Position numbers and translations under genes: made by a program
The notes under the pieces: generated by a model
What the model saw: the letters and a program-made list of their open reading frames with translations, nothing else
Told to the model about the DNA's origin: nothing
Databases searched by the model: none
NCBI GenBank assembly: GCA_031272885.1
Contig: JAISSX010000062.1
Span: forward strand, 1-63,355
Source of the DNA: Bifidobacteriaceae bacterium
GTDB taxonomy: Bacteria > Actinomycetota > Actinomycetes > Actinomycetales > WQXJ01
DNA: 63,355 nt
Direction of reading: 5' to 3'
Part shown: piece after piece, positions 1 through 8,522 of the stretch
How positions within the stretch are numbered: position 1 is the stretch's first letter
How the letters are laid out: each line of letters opens with the position of its first letter

Positions 1-542
1 GCCAGTTCCGCCCGCCGCTTCTTCGGGAGCAGGCTGGTTTGCCCGGCCCGTTCCAGGGCCTGCTTGATCAGGTAGGTCGGCACGCCGTAGTCGATGCACT
101 GGGCGATGGTCGTAGGCACGGTCGTGATCGGGATCTGCTGCCACCACGTGACCTGGTCGGGAGCGAGGTCGTGGTGGTGGAGGACGTAGCCCTCGCCGCC
201 CCGGCGGGCGATCCGGCGCGTCTTGGCCACGGTGACGTGGATGCGGTCGGGGTTGATGTCGCTGATCTCCCACGCCTGGAGGGCCGTGTCGTGGCTCAAG
301 CAGGCCTCCGGGGCGCCGGTCCACAGGACCGCCAGCATGTACGGGTCGTACTGGCTGGCCGCCACCTGCGGCACCTGGTAGACACCGTGCGCCACGCGGT
401 CGAGGCGCCCTCGCCGGACCATTTTCGACAGTTCGGTCTGGGGTACGCCCAGGTCCAGGGCTTGGGCCGTCGTGACGTAGCCGTGCTGGTCGAGTGCGGC
501 TTCCCGGAGTTGCTCCAGATGCGTCACGACTTCCACCGCCAT
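1..542 (-). CDS. AbiEi-like antitoxin/transcriptional regulator, partial (3' end beyond the window)
   Basis: The minus frame starting at ATG 542-540 reads into the left edge (180 codons seen). It opens with a winged-helix segment typical of the AbiEi_4 antitoxin domain, with the stretch YVTTAQALDLGV followed by VRRGRLDRVAHGVYQVP. Next comes the C-terminal part of these proteins, with LSHDTALQAWEISDI and PITTVPTTIAQCIDYGV. In type IV toxin-antitoxin systems the AbiEi protein represses its own promoter and counteracts the AbiEii nucleotidyltransferase. A toxin gene would lie further along the same strand, outside the window, so the pairing is unproven. Orphan regulators of this family are also common. 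Two palindromes just upstream (552-566 and 617-633) fit autoregulation. Confidence 0.75.
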   Translation of the reverse strand, partial: MAVEVVTHLEQLREAALDQHGYVTTAQALDLGVPQTELSKMVRRGRLDRVAHGVYQVPQVAASQYDPYMLAVLWTGAPEACLSHDTALQAWEISDINPDRIHVTVAKTRRIARRGGEGYVLHHHDLAPDQVTWWQQIPITTVPTTIAQCIDYGVPTYLIKQALERAGQTSLLPKKRRAEL

Positions 543-551
543 GCGAAAACC

Positions 552-566
552 TTACCACCAAGGTAA
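552..566. promoter_or_regulatory. Palindromic operator-like site 1 upstream of the AbiEi-like gene
   Basis: TTACC-N5-GGTAA lies 10 bases upstream of the start codon. It has the same arms and the same 5-base spacer as the site at 617-633. It is probably bound by the AbiEi-like protein, by inference from family autoregulation. Confidence 0.6.
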
Positions 567-616
567 TGTTTCTGCGCGGACGGCGGACGGAGTGGCGGCG
601 TTGCCTCTGCGAAATA

Positions 617-633
617 GTTACCACGAAGGTAAC
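617..633. promoter_or_regulatory. Palindromic operator-like site 2 upstream of the AbiEi-like gene
   Basis: GTTACC-ACGAA-GGTAAC is a perfect 6-base inverted repeat whose central 15 bases match the site at 552-566 except for one base. The two sites are 66 bases apart, about six helical turns, which would suit cooperative binding across the promoter. Confidence 0.6.
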
Positions 634-703
634 CTTTTCGGCTGGCGCTGGAGCACCACGACTGCGTCATCACCGCCTACCAACCCGCCTGACCGCACGA
701 CAA

Positions 704-717
704 GGTAAGCGCTTGCA
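704..717. promoter_or_regulatory. LacI-type operator before the regulator gene
   Basis: GGTAAGCGCTTGCA carries the same AAGCGCTT core as the two sites in front of the binding-protein gene (8229-8265). It lies about 30 bases before the regulator start, which suggests autoregulation. Confidence 0.65.
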
Positions 718-747
718 TTGAGGCCCAGCAACCTCCACAATTGACTG

Positions 748-1800
748 GTGAGCACAGGAAACACAGGCGAGAGCGGCACCTCGGCCCACCCCGGCAACGT
801 CAGCATCGACGAAGTGGCCAAGGCCGCCGGCGTCTCCACCGCCACCGTCTCGCGCGCCCTGCGCGGCTTGCCCAGCGTCAAGCCGGCCACCACCGCCGCC
901 GTGCTCGCCGCCGCCGCCCAACTGGGCTACGTCCCCTCCCCCAGCGCCTCGGCCCTGGCCAGCGGGCGCACCCGCACGGTTGGCCTGGTTGCCCCCGCCA
1001 TCTCCAGATGGTTCTTCGCCACCACCCTTGAGGGCGCCGAGCATGCTCTGCGGGCCGCCAACTATGACGCCCTGCTCTACTCCCTGCCGGACACCCAACT
1101 GCCCCGCAAGACCTTCGAGGCCGAAGTTCTGGCCCGGCGCGTCGACGCCGTCGTCGTGGCCTCGATGTTCTTCTCCCAGGACGAGGTGGCCCAACTGCGC
1201 CAATTGAACGTGCCGGCCATCTTCATCTCGGTGCGCCAGCCGGACTTCCCGCACGTGGGCATCGATGACGAGGCCGCCGCCACCACCGCCGTCCAACACC
1301 TCTTTGACCTGGGCCACCGGGTGATCGGCCACGTTTCTGGTTCGGCCGAGGACCGCAACCCGGCCGCCCCCACCATGCGCCGCCGCAACGGTTGGCGGGC
1401 CGCCCTGCGCACCCACGGCCTCAGCGCCGCCCAAGACCTCGATGCACCTGCGGACATGACCGCCGAGGGCGGCTACCAGGCCACCAATGCCCTACTGGAC
1501 CGCCGCCCGGACGTGACCGCCGTCTTCGCCGCCTCGGATGAGACCGCCATGGGCGCGATCCACGCCCTGCGCCGGCGCGGCCTGGAACCCGGCCGCGACA
1601 TCTCCGTGATCGGCCTGGACGGCCACAACCTGGGCCAGGTGCTGGGCCTGACCACCGTGTCCCAGCCCGCCTACCAGCAGGGTTTCGAGGCCGCCCGGTT
1701 GCTCTTGGCAGCGGCCGATGGCGCCCCCCTACCGGAGCAGACCGTCTTCCCCACCGAACTGGTGGCGCGCACCTCGACCGGCCCGGCGCCTACCGCCTAA
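748..1800 (+). CDS. LacI-family transcriptional regulator of the alpha-glucoside locus
   Basis: This 350-residue protein has the LacI layout. The N-terminal helix-turn-helix is at residues ~18-45 (SIDEVAKAAGVSTATVSRAL), followed by the hinge and a periplasmic-binding-protein-like sugar-sensing core (TRTVGLVAP, VIGHVSGSAEDRN, DVTAVFAASDETAMG, DISVIGLDGH). Length is normal for the family. The start is GTG 748. It converges on the phosphorylase operon, and the shared AAGCGCTT operators at 704-717, 8229-8242 and 8252-8265 indicate that it controls that operon and itself. The inducer is not visible in the sequence; a disaccharide such as maltose, trehalose, nigerose or kojibiose is inferred from the neighbours. 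Confidence 0.9.
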   Translation: MSTGNTGESGTSAHPGNVSIDEVAKAAGVSTATVSRALRGLPSVKPATTAAVLAAAAQLGYVPSPSASALASGRTRTVGLVAPAISRWFFATTLEGAEHALRAANYDALLYSLPDTQLPRKTFEAEVLARRVDAVVVASMFFSQDEVAQLRQLNVPAIFISVRQPDFPHVGIDDEAAATTAVQHLFDLGHRVIGHVSGSAEDRNPAAPTMRRRNGWRAALRTHGLSAAQDLDAPADMTAEGGYQATNALLDRRPDVTAVFAASDETAMGAIHALRRRGLEPGRDISVIGLDGHNLGQVLGLTTVSQPAYQQGFEAARLLLAAADGAPLPEQTVFPTELVARTSTGPAPTA

Positions 1801-1915
1801 AACCAGCCGTCCGGCACCCCACGACAGCTTCCGCCCGGCTGGGCTTGGCAGCGGCCGATGGCGCATCGGCACGTCGGCCAACCCACGGCCCTTGGGTCGC
1901 CTGCCGACCAGGCAC

Positions 1916-4027
1916 TTAGCGCCCGGCCGCCTCGGCCTTGAAGCAGTACCGCCGCAGTTCGCCGCCCACCTGCAGAGAGAACTCCAATGCAGCCCAGCCC
2001 GGCGGCAGATGCGGCTCCAGCACAACCTCTCCCCCGCCATCGCGCAGGCCGCCGAAACCGGCCACCAACGCCAGCCAAACCCCACCGGCGGAAGCCAGGT
2101 GGACGCCATCGGCGGTATTGCCGTGCCGGTCAGCCAGGTCCACGAACAGGGCCTCGGCGAAATGCTCCAAGGCTGACTGAGACCGGCCCACCTCGGCCGC
2201 CACGATCGCCTGGGTGGCGGCCGACAGGGTCGAATCACCCGTGGTCAGCGGGTCGTAGTAGTCGAAGTCGGCCCGCTTGTCCGCCAACGAGAACTCATGC
2301 CCTAACAGGTGCAGCGCCAGCACCACATCGGCCTGCTTGACCACCTGGTGCCGGTAGATCACCAGGGGGTGGTGGTGCAACAGCAGGGGCCGCCTGGTGT
2401 CCGCCGCCGGCCAGGGTTCGCGCCGCAGGAACTGGCTGTCTTGGGCGTGTACGCCCACCACGGCGTCGTACCCCAGGTACATCCCGGCGGCCATCGAGCG
2501 CCACTCGGCCACCTCCGCCTCAGTCCCCCAAGGGGCCGCCGCCAACAGGTTGTGGCGGGCCATGGCGTTGGTGTAGAAGTTGTCATCCACAATGGCCGAA
2601 TACTCATCCGGGCCGGTCACCGTGTGGATGTGGAACAAGCCGTCGTCACCCCAAAAGCCCAGGTCAGCCCACATGCGCGCGGTCTCCACCAGGATTTCCC
2701 CGCCGGCCTGGGCCATGAACTCGGCATCACCGGTAACGGTGTAGTACTGCTGCACGGCATAGGCCACCCCGGCGTCGATGTGGTATTGCGCCGTGCCGGC
2801 CGGGAAGTAGGCCGAGGCCTCCTCCCCGTTGATGGTCCGCCACGGATACAGCGCCCCCCGCAGTTCCAGTTCGGCGGCGCGAGCCCGGGCGGCCGGCAGC
2901 ATCCGGTGGCGGAACTCCAACACCTGGCGGGCCCGGGCCGGGTCGGTGTAGATCAGGAACGGCAGGATGTACAGTTCCTGGTCCCAGAAGCAATGGCCGG
3001 AATAGCCCCAGCCGCTCAGGCCCTTGGCCGGGATGCCGCCAAAGCCGCCCAACTGGGCGCCGGCCTGGGCCAGTTGGAACAACTCCCAGCGGATGGCCTG
3101 CTGCAAGCCCACCTGGGCCTGGCCGCCTGCCTCGAGTTGCACCCGCACGTCCGCCCGGTCCCAGAAGCCCACCAACCAGGCGGCCTGTTCGTCTCGTAGC
3201 TCGGCCGCCGATGGCGCCCCCGCCAGTTCAGCGCGGCAGGCCGCCAACAGCGGGGCCGGGTGTTGGTCCGTGACGACGTCCAAGCCGCCGCCAGGCAGGC
3301 CGACCGGCTCGAAGGGCGTGGTGGCGTAGGCGATGACGCGCTCCAGGGCGCCCTCGGACACGCGGTCCAGGTAGCCGGCGGCCACGGTCAGCCGCGAGTT
3401 GCGGCAGCGGTAGGCCCCCATTGTGATACCCCCGGTCCCGGCCTCGCCCGGCCGGTCCAGGCGGTCCAGGCGGTCCAACCCGCCGCCCAGCGGCAGGTCG
3501 GCCCGGCGCGGGTCATCCGCCGCCCCTTCCGCCGGTTGGTAGGGCCGCAGTTCGCCCTCAATCGCCACCGCCGCCCCAGCCGGAACCCCAGTGACCGCCA
3601 CCGTGGTCAGGGCCATCCCTGGCCGGGCCAGCGACACCAGCCAGGTCTGCACCACGGTGACGTGGGCGCCATCGGGCAACTGGCGTACGTCGGTCTGGAC
3701 GGTCTCACCCAGCCGGAAATCCAGCCGCCGCACCCGGCTGACCAACGGACATTCCCCCAGGTCAAGCCCGCCGCAGCGGACTTGGAAAACGGTCGCGTCC
3801 GGCACCGGCCAGATCACCTGACCCACCCGGGCCAAGCCGTAGGCGGTCTCGGCGTGGTGAATGCGGAAGGTCTCATGGAAGCCGTTGACGAAGGCCTGGC
3901 CGGAACCCGGCCGCAGTCCCACCGTGCCGTTGGCCACCGCGAACAGGGTTTGCGACAACTCATCGCCGGCACCGTGCTCGATCAGCGCCCATTCGTCCGC
4001 CGGGAAACGGCTCCGGTCCACGCTCAC
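1916..4027 (-). CDS. GH65 disaccharide phosphorylase (maltose/trehalose/kojibiose phosphorylase type)
   Basis: This 703-residue cytoplasmic enzyme has the GH65 order: a beta-sandwich N-terminal domain, then an (alpha/alpha)6 barrel. Visible barrel motifs are GYSGHCFWDQELYILPF and VTGPDEYSAIVDDNFYTNAM, in which Glu475 is the expected general acid. The family splits an alpha-glucoside with phosphate into beta-glucose-1-phosphate plus glucose. It is slightly shorter than the usual 750-790 residues. The GTG start overlaps the stop of the beta-phosphoglucomutase gene (GTGA, 4024-4027), showing tight translational coupling. Which disaccharide is used cannot be read from the sequence. Last gene of the five-gene operon. 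Confidence 0.9.
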   Translation of the reverse strand: MSVDRSRFPADEWALIEHGAGDELSQTLFAVANGTVGLRPGSGQAFVNGFHETFRIHHAETAYGLARVGQVIWPVPDATVFQVRCGGLDLGECPLVSRVRRLDFRLGETVQTDVRQLPDGAHVTVVQTWLVSLARPGMALTTVAVTGVPAGAAVAIEGELRPYQPAEGAADDPRRADLPLGGGLDRLDRLDRPGEAGTGGITMGAYRCRNSRLTVAAGYLDRVSEGALERVIAYATTPFEPVGLPGGGLDVVTDQHPAPLLAACRAELAGAPSAAELRDEQAAWLVGFWDRADVRVQLEAGGQAQVGLQQAIRWELFQLAQAGAQLGGFGGIPAKGLSGWGYSGHCFWDQELYILPFLIYTDPARARQVLEFRHRMLPAARARAAELELRGALYPWRTINGEEASAYFPAGTAQYHIDAGVAYAVQQYYTVTGDAEFMAQAGGEILVETARMWADLGFWGDDGLFHIHTVTGPDEYSAIVDDNFYTNAMARHNLLAAAPWGTEAEVAEWRSMAAGMYLGYDAVVGVHAQDSQFLRREPWPAADTRRPLLLHHHPLVIYRHQVVKQADVVLALHLLGHEFSLADKRADFDYYDPLTTGDSTLSAATQAIVAAEVGRSQSALEHFAEALFVDLADRHGNTADGVHLASAGGVWLALVAGFGGLRDGGGEVVLEPHLPPGWAALEFSLQVGGELRRYCFKAEAAGR

Positions 4028-4722
4028 AGCAGGCCCTCCAGCGAGGTCATGACGGCGTCCGCCCCGGCCGCGGCAAGGGCTGGCGCCCCCGCGCCCCGGT
4101 CCACCCCGGCCACCAGGCCGAAACCGCCCGCCCGGCCGGCCGCCACGCCCGCGACCGCGTCTTCCACCACGGCGCAGCGCGCCGGGGACAGGCCCAACAG
4201 CCCGGCCGCAGCCGTGAACGTGTCCGGCGCCGGCTTGCCTGCCAGGCCGTGCAGGCGCCGGTGGCGCCCATCCACCACCACCGGGAACCAGTCCGTCAGT
4301 CCCGCCCGGGCCAGCACCTGGGTGGCGTTTTCCGATGACGTCACCACCGCCAGGCCCGCACCGCGCCCGCCAAGGGCCTGCAGAACCGGGACAGTTTCGG
4401 GATAGGGCGCAAAGTCCGCCGCCGCGGCCAGGGCGGCGTTAAAGTACTGGTCCTTGCGGTTGCCCAGGCCGCAGACGGTCGGCGCGGTGGGCGGGTCGAA
4501 CGGGTCGCCCCACGGCAGGGTCAACCCGCGTGAGGCCAACACCGCCGCCACGCCGTCGCAGCGCGGCCGGCCGTCAACGTACTTGTAGTAGTCATCCGCG
4601 CCGTAGGGCGGCCGGACGCCATCGGCGGCAAAGAACTCACCGAACAGGGCCGCCCAGGCCTGCTGGTGCAGCGCGGCGGTGGGCACCAGCACGCCGTCCA
4701 GATCGAACAGGTATCCGTCCAT
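4024..4722 (-). CDS. pgmB: HAD-family beta-phosphoglucomutase
   Basis: This 232-residue HAD hydrolase opens with DLDGVLVPT. Asp7 is the expected nucleophile and Asp9 the acid/base, as in beta-phosphoglucomutases, followed by a helical cap. Later HAD motifs are visible as VVTSSENA (motif II) and KPAPDTF...VVEDAVAGV (motifs III/IV). It would convert beta-glucose-1-phosphate from the adjacent GH65 phosphorylase to glucose-6-phosphate, and it overlaps that gene by four bases. It sits three bases after the permease stop. Generic HAD phosphatases share the motifs; the operon partner makes the mutase assignment strong. Confidence 0.88.
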   Translation of the reverse strand: MDGYLFDLDGVLVPTAALHQQAWAALFGEFFAADGVRPPYGADDYYKYVDGRPRCDGVAAVLASRGLTLPWGDPFDPPTAPTVCGLGNRKDQYFNAALAAAADFAPYPETVPVLQALGGRGAGLAVVTSSENATQVLARAGLTDWFPVVVDGRHRRLHGLAGKPAPDTFTAAAGLLGLSPARCAVVEDAVAGVAAGRAGGFGLVAGVDRGAGAPALAAAGADAVMTSLEGLL

Positions 4723-4725
4723 GGC

Positions 4726-5676
4726 TCAGCCCTTGACCGATCCGGCCAGCAGGCCGCGCACAAAGAACCGCTGTAGCGCCAGGAAGACCGCCAGCGGCAC
4801 CACCATCGAGATGAAGGCACCGGCGGACAGCAGGTGCCAGGCCGAGCCGCGCGAACCGACCATGTCGGACAGGCGGGCCGTCAACGGGGCCACCTCGGGC
4901 GTATTGCCGGCGAAGGCCAACGCCACCAGCAGGTCGTTCCACACCCACAAGAACTGGAAGATGGCGAACGAGGCGATGGCCGGCGTCATCAGCGGCAGGA
5001 TCACCCGCAGGAACACCTGCACGTGCCCGGCGCCATCGACCCGGGCAGCCTCAACCAGTTCACGCGGGATCTCGCGCATGAAGTTGTGCAGCAGGAAGAT
5101 GGCCAGCGGCAGGCCGAACATGGCGTGGGACAGCCACAACACCCAGTACGTGCCGTTCAAGCCCCAGTTCACGTACTGGGTCAGCAGCGGAATCATGGTC
5201 ACCTGGATGGGCACCACCTGCAGCGAAAAGACCGCGATGAACAGGATGTTCCTGCCCCGGAAGTCGATCCAGGCGAAGGCGTAGGCGGCCAGCAGGGCCA
5301 GGGTAATGGGGATCAGCACCGACGGTAGGGTGACCACAAACGAGTTGACAAAGTAGGTGCCCAGCTTGTTCTGGGAGCCCAAGGCCGTCTGGTAGTTGGT
5401 CAGCGAGAAATCGCCCCAATTGGAGGGCCACAGGGCCTTCCACCAGCCGGTGGTGGTGATCTGGCGTCGGCTGCCGCGGAAGCTGGTCACCGCCAGGCCG
5501 AAGGTGGGCACGGTCCACAGCAGGGCAATCACCAAGGCCAGGCCCGATGCCGTCCGGGAGGTCAGCCGGTTCTTGGCCGTCACCGCCCGGCGTTCGGCGC
5601 GGGTCAGGCGGGTGGGTTTGGGTGCCTTGGCGGGGGCTGCGGAGGTAGGCCGGGCCGCCGTGGTGGGGGACGTCAT
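4726..5676 (-). CDS. Carbohydrate ABC transporter permease (MalG type)
   Basis: This 316-residue inner-membrane protein begins with a long Ala/Pro/Lys-rich cytoplasmic tail and has about six membrane segments. The permease EAA loop reads EAARVDGAGHVQVFLRVILP (residues ~219-238). It forms the importer with the upstream MalF-type permease and the binding lipoprotein. The start overlaps the previous stop by four bases. No ABC ATPase is encoded in the operon, so it probably shares an MsiK/MalK-type ATPase encoded elsewhere, which is usual in actinobacteria. Confidence 0.92.
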   Translation of the reverse strand: MTSPTTAARPTSAAPAKAPKPTRLTRAERRAVTAKNRLTSRTASGLALVIALLWTVPTFGLAVTSFRGSRRQITTTGWWKALWPSNWGDFSLTNYQTALGSQNKLGTYFVNSFVVTLPSVLIPITLALLAAYAFAWIDFRGRNILFIAVFSLQVVPIQVTMIPLLTQYVNWGLNGTYWVLWLSHAMFGLPLAIFLLHNFMREIPRELVEAARVDGAGHVQVFLRVILPLMTPAIASFAIFQFLWVWNDLLVALAFAGNTPEVAPLTARLSDMVGSRGSAWHLLSAGAFISMVVPLAVFLALQRFFVRGLLAGSVKG

Positions 5677-6656
5677 CGGACATCCTCCGATCGCTTCAGT
5701 TGCCGCACGTTGTAGGCAATGACGGGTATCACGATGACGAACAGCAGCACGGCCAGCGCCGCCCCCATGCCCTTGTTCTGGTTGGTGAAGGACTGGGTGT
5801 AGAACTCGTTCGCTATCACCGACGTGTCGTAGTTGCCGCCCGTCATGGTGCGGACCACGTCGAACGCCTTGAGGGAGGTCATGGCCACCGTGGTCAGCAC
5901 CACCACAATGGACGGCCGGATCATGGGCACCGTGATGGTGCGGAACAACTGCCAGGCGGTCAGCCCGTCCAGCATGGCGGCCTCCGTGATGTCATCCGGG
6001 ATGGCCTTGATGGCGGCGGACAGCACCGTCATCGCAAAGCCGGCCTGGATCCACACCATCACCACGATCAGGAACAGGGTGTTGGCGGGGGCATTCATCA
6101 GCCACTGCGGCGCGGTCACCTCCTGGCCAAACAGCTTGGCCACGCCCACGTAGGCCTGGGACAGCAGGCCCACCTTGTTGTCGTAGACAAACTTCCAGAT
6201 GATCGAGGCCCCCACCATGGAGATGGCCATCGGCAGGAACATCAGGGTCTTGGCCAGCTTTTCGTATCGGGTCCGGTCCACCAGGGCCGCGTACAGCAGC
6301 CCGAGGGCGGTGGCCGCCACCGGCACCAACACCACCCACAGCACCGAGTTGCGCAGCACCACCAGAAACTGCCCCTCGGTGAAGGCCTGGACGTAGTTGC
6401 CCAAGCCGATGTAGCGGCTGCCGGACCGGTCCTTGAGCGAGTTGTTGATGGTCACCAGGGCCGGGTAGACCAGCCCGAAACAGACCGCCAGCACCGCCGG
6501 GCCCAGGAAGCCCAGCGCCGCCAGCCAGCGCGGCAGCCGCCGCGGCAGGCTAAGTAGGGCCAGGATCGCCCCGGTGACAACGACAAACAGGGCGATGGCG
6601 ATCACCATCAGTAAGAGCTTGTCACCGGGGCTTTCCGGGTGGAGGAGCAGGTCCAT
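5673..6656 (-). CDS. Carbohydrate ABC transporter permease (MalF type)
   Basis: This 327-residue membrane protein has predicted segments near residues 14-35, 46-68 and then a block of five or six. It carries the EAA-loop sequence EAAMLDGLTAWQLFRTITVP in its C-terminal third. It follows the binding-protein gene by about 50 bases and overlaps the MalG-type permease gene. Its role is sugar translocation for the phosphorylase pathway. Confidence 0.92.
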   Translation of the reverse strand: MDLLLHPESPGDKLLLMVIAIALFVVVTGAILALLSLPRRLPRWLAALGFLGPAVLAVCFGLVYPALVTINNSLKDRSGSRYIGLGNYVQAFTEGQFLVVLRNSVLWVVLVPVAATALGLLYAALVDRTRYEKLAKTLMFLPMAISMVGASIIWKFVYDNKVGLLSQAYVGVAKLFGQEVTAPQWLMNAPANTLFLIVVMVWIQAGFAMTVLSAAIKAIPDDITEAAMLDGLTAWQLFRTITVPMIRPSIVVVLTTVAMTSLKAFDVVRTMTGGNYDTSVIANEFYTQSFTNQNKGMGAALAVLLFVIVIPVIAYNVRQLKRSEDVR

Positions 6657-6708
6657 CTGGGCTTCCTGGGTTCCTAGGGTTGGAGGGTTGACTGGTCTTA
6701 CAGGGGGC

Positions 6709-8175
6709 CTACTTGGGCCAGGAGGCCTCGATCGCGTCCAGCACCTCTTGGGGGGACTTGTCCTGGGCGAAGTAGTTGGTCATCTCCGTCCAGAAGCTGC
6801 CCGCGCCCACCTCGGACGGCATCAGGTCAGAACCGTCGAAGCGGAACTCCACGCCCGGATCGGCCAGCACCGAGAAGGCCAGTTGGTCCATCGGGGACTG
6901 CAGCAGGGAGGCGTCCAGGCCGCTGTTGGCCGTAACCCAGCCCTGGGGCGTGGCGGTGGCCTTGGCGTTGGCCCATTCGGGGCTGGCCAGGAAGGCCTGG
7001 AAGGCTTGGACCTCGGGCCGGTCGGAGAAGGCGGCCACAAAGTCGCCGCCGCCGATGGTTGGCTTCGAATCGGCCGTCAGGCCGGGCAACGGGAAGGCCC
7101 AGACGTCGCCGTCTTCGCCCACGGTCAGCTCAGGGTCAAGCGTGGTCCAGTTGGTCTGGTAGAACGAGGCCGCCCGGTGCAGGTAGCAGGTGCCATCCAC
7201 AATCGGGTAGCCGGCGTCGGTCCACGGCTCGGCTGCGATCGACTGGACGTTGCCGATGCCGGCGTTGACATAGTCCTCGTTGTGGATCAGGGCGCCCATC
7301 TCTTCCAGGGACGTCACGATCGAGGGGTCGTTGAACGGGATCTCGTGGGCTACCCACTTGTCGTAGTTGGCGCCGCCGGCAAACCGCAGCACCATGTCTT
7401 CCACCCAGTCGGTGGCGGGCCAACCGGTGGCCGTGCCGGACTCGATGCCAACGCACCAAGGCTTGGCAACGCCATCGGCGGCAATCTGTTCCGTCAAGGC
7501 AACCAGTTCATCCCAGGTGGTGGGGATGGAGTAGCCGGCGTCGGCAAACATGGCCGGGCTGTACCAGACGAACGACTTGGCGGAGGCGCCCAGCGGGGCG
7601 GCATAGAAGGTGCCGTCAACGGTGCCGTAGTCCTTCCAAGAGGCAGACCAATACTGGTCCACGTTGGCCTCGACCGCCGCCGGGGCGGGCTTGACCTGGC
7701 CGGTAGCCACCATGGTGCGCAGCAGGCCGGGCTGCGGCAGGATGGCGATGTCCGGAGCGGCGCCGGCCTCGACGCGAACGGGCAGTTGGGCCTCGAACTC
7801 GCGCGAGCCTTCATAGGCGATTTCCGCGCCGGTGCAGTTGGCGAACTGGGCCCAAGAAGCCTCGTATTCGCTGCCCTCTTGGTCGATGAAGGTGGCGTAG
7901 ACGGTCACCTTGGTGCCGCTCAGGTCGCCGTATTGGGCGTAGGCGGCGCAAGCGTCGTCACCGGTGGCCGCTTGCGTGTCGGTGTCGGTGTTGTCAGTGC
8001 CGGTGTCTGTGTCGGTGTCCGTGTCGGTGTCACCGGCGGCGGCCGTGTCGGTCGCCGCACCGGTGGCGCTCTTGCTGCTGGTGTTGTCGGTGCCAGAGTC
8101 GCCGCAGGCGCTCAGACCAGTGATCAGGAGGGCCACCGCCAGTAGAGGCAGGGCCTTGCGGGTCGTCGGAAGCAT
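6709..8175 (-). CDS. Sugar ABC transporter substrate-binding lipoprotein
   Basis: This is a 488-residue extracellular solute-binding protein (family 1 type). The start is ATG 8175, chosen because AGGAG lies seven bases upstream and a lipoprotein signal follows (lipobox LSAC, about residues 22-25); an in-frame extension to 8367 would cross the operators. After the lipidated Cys comes a Thr/Asp linker (TDTDTDTDTGTDNTDTDT) encoded by GTGTCG-like microsatellite repeats, then the binding core with VYATFIDQEGSEYEASWAQF and a Trp-rich C-terminal half. It heads the five-gene import/phosphorolysis operon and sits directly downstream of two LacI-type operators. Confidence 0.92.
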   Translation of the reverse strand: MLPTTRKALPLLAVALLITGLSACGDSGTDNTSSKSATGAATDTAAAGDTDTDTDTDTGTDNTDTDTQAATGDDACAAYAQYGDLSGTKVTVYATFIDQEGSEYEASWAQFANCTGAEIAYEGSREFEAQLPVRVEAGAAPDIAILPQPGLLRTMVATGQVKPAPAAVEANVDQYWSASWKDYGTVDGTFYAAPLGASAKSFVWYSPAMFADAGYSIPTTWDELVALTEQIAADGVAKPWCVGIESGTATGWPATDWVEDMVLRFAGGANYDKWVAHEIPFNDPSIVTSLEEMGALIHNEDYVNAGIGNVQSIAAEPWTDAGYPIVDGTCYLHRAASFYQTNWTTLDPELTVGEDGDVWAFPLPGLTADSKPTIGGGDFVAAFSDRPEVQAFQAFLASPEWANAKATATPQGWVTANSGLDASLLQSPMDQLAFSVLADPGVEFRFDGSDLMPSEVGAGSFWTEMTNYFAQDKSPQEVLDAIEASWPK

Positions 8176-8228
8176 CTCACTCCTTTGTGGGTCAGGCATT
8201 GTGTCACGAGGTGTCTCGCTGTCTGTAG

Positions 8229-8242
8229 TGTAAGCGCTTACA
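8229..8242. promoter_or_regulatory. LacI-type operator 1 of the sugar operon
   Basis: TGTAAGCGCTTACA is a perfect 14-base palindrome 54 bases upstream of the binding-protein start. It shares its core with 704-717 and 8252-8265. Confidence 0.75.
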
Positions 8243-8251
8243 TTGGGAAAA

Positions 8252-8265
8252 TGCAAGCGCTTACA
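8252..8265. promoter_or_regulatory. LacI-type operator 2 of the sugar operon
   Basis: TGCAAGCGCTTACA is centred 23 bases from operator 1, about two helical turns, so two repressor dimers could bind side by side. Confidence 0.75.
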
Positions 8266-8294
8266 TACTTCGCTTTTCGGTTGTGCCTCTCTTG

Positions 8295-8522
8295 TCTGTT
8301 GGCCGCCGGGAGAAGGCCGCCCTGACCTGCCGTCCTGCGCCGCCCGCGGCCCCGCCACCTGCCGCACAACTCATCTGCCACACGCCTATCCGGCAGGCTT
8401 GCCCTTCTTCTGTTGGCCGCCAGGAGAAGGCCGCCCTGACCTGCCGTCCCGCGCCGCCCGCAACCCCGCCACCTGCCGCACAACTCACCTGACACACGCC
8501 TATCCGGCAGGCTTGTCCTTCT
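8295..8522. repeat. Two tandem 114-bp units copying the 3' end of ppk2
   Basis: Units 8295-8408 and 8409-8522 differ at seven positions by eye. Each contains the last codons and stop of ppk2 (KKDKPAG-stop read on the minus strand, at 8387-8410 and 8501-8524). The unit nearer the gene holds the functional stop; the other is a downstream copy. Together with the operators this fills the 8176-8499 spacer. No separate gene was seen here, although the 114-bp length keeps minus frames open as a 38-residue repeat. Confidence 0.8.

Noticed and set aside
39-566. A 175-codon plus-strand frame at the left edge
   Set aside because: It is the antisense of the AbiEi-like gene, with composition typical of a shadow frame and no recognisable domain.
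7977-8040. GTGTCG microsatellite as a separate regulatory repeat
   Set aside because: It encodes the Thr/Asp linker of the binding lipoprotein, a common feature of lipoproteins in this window.
8261-8497. Small protein with a 38-residue internal repeat in the ppk2 downstream spacer
   Set aside because: The frame follows only from the 114-base tandem copy length and includes copied gene-end sequence. No start signal or family was seen.
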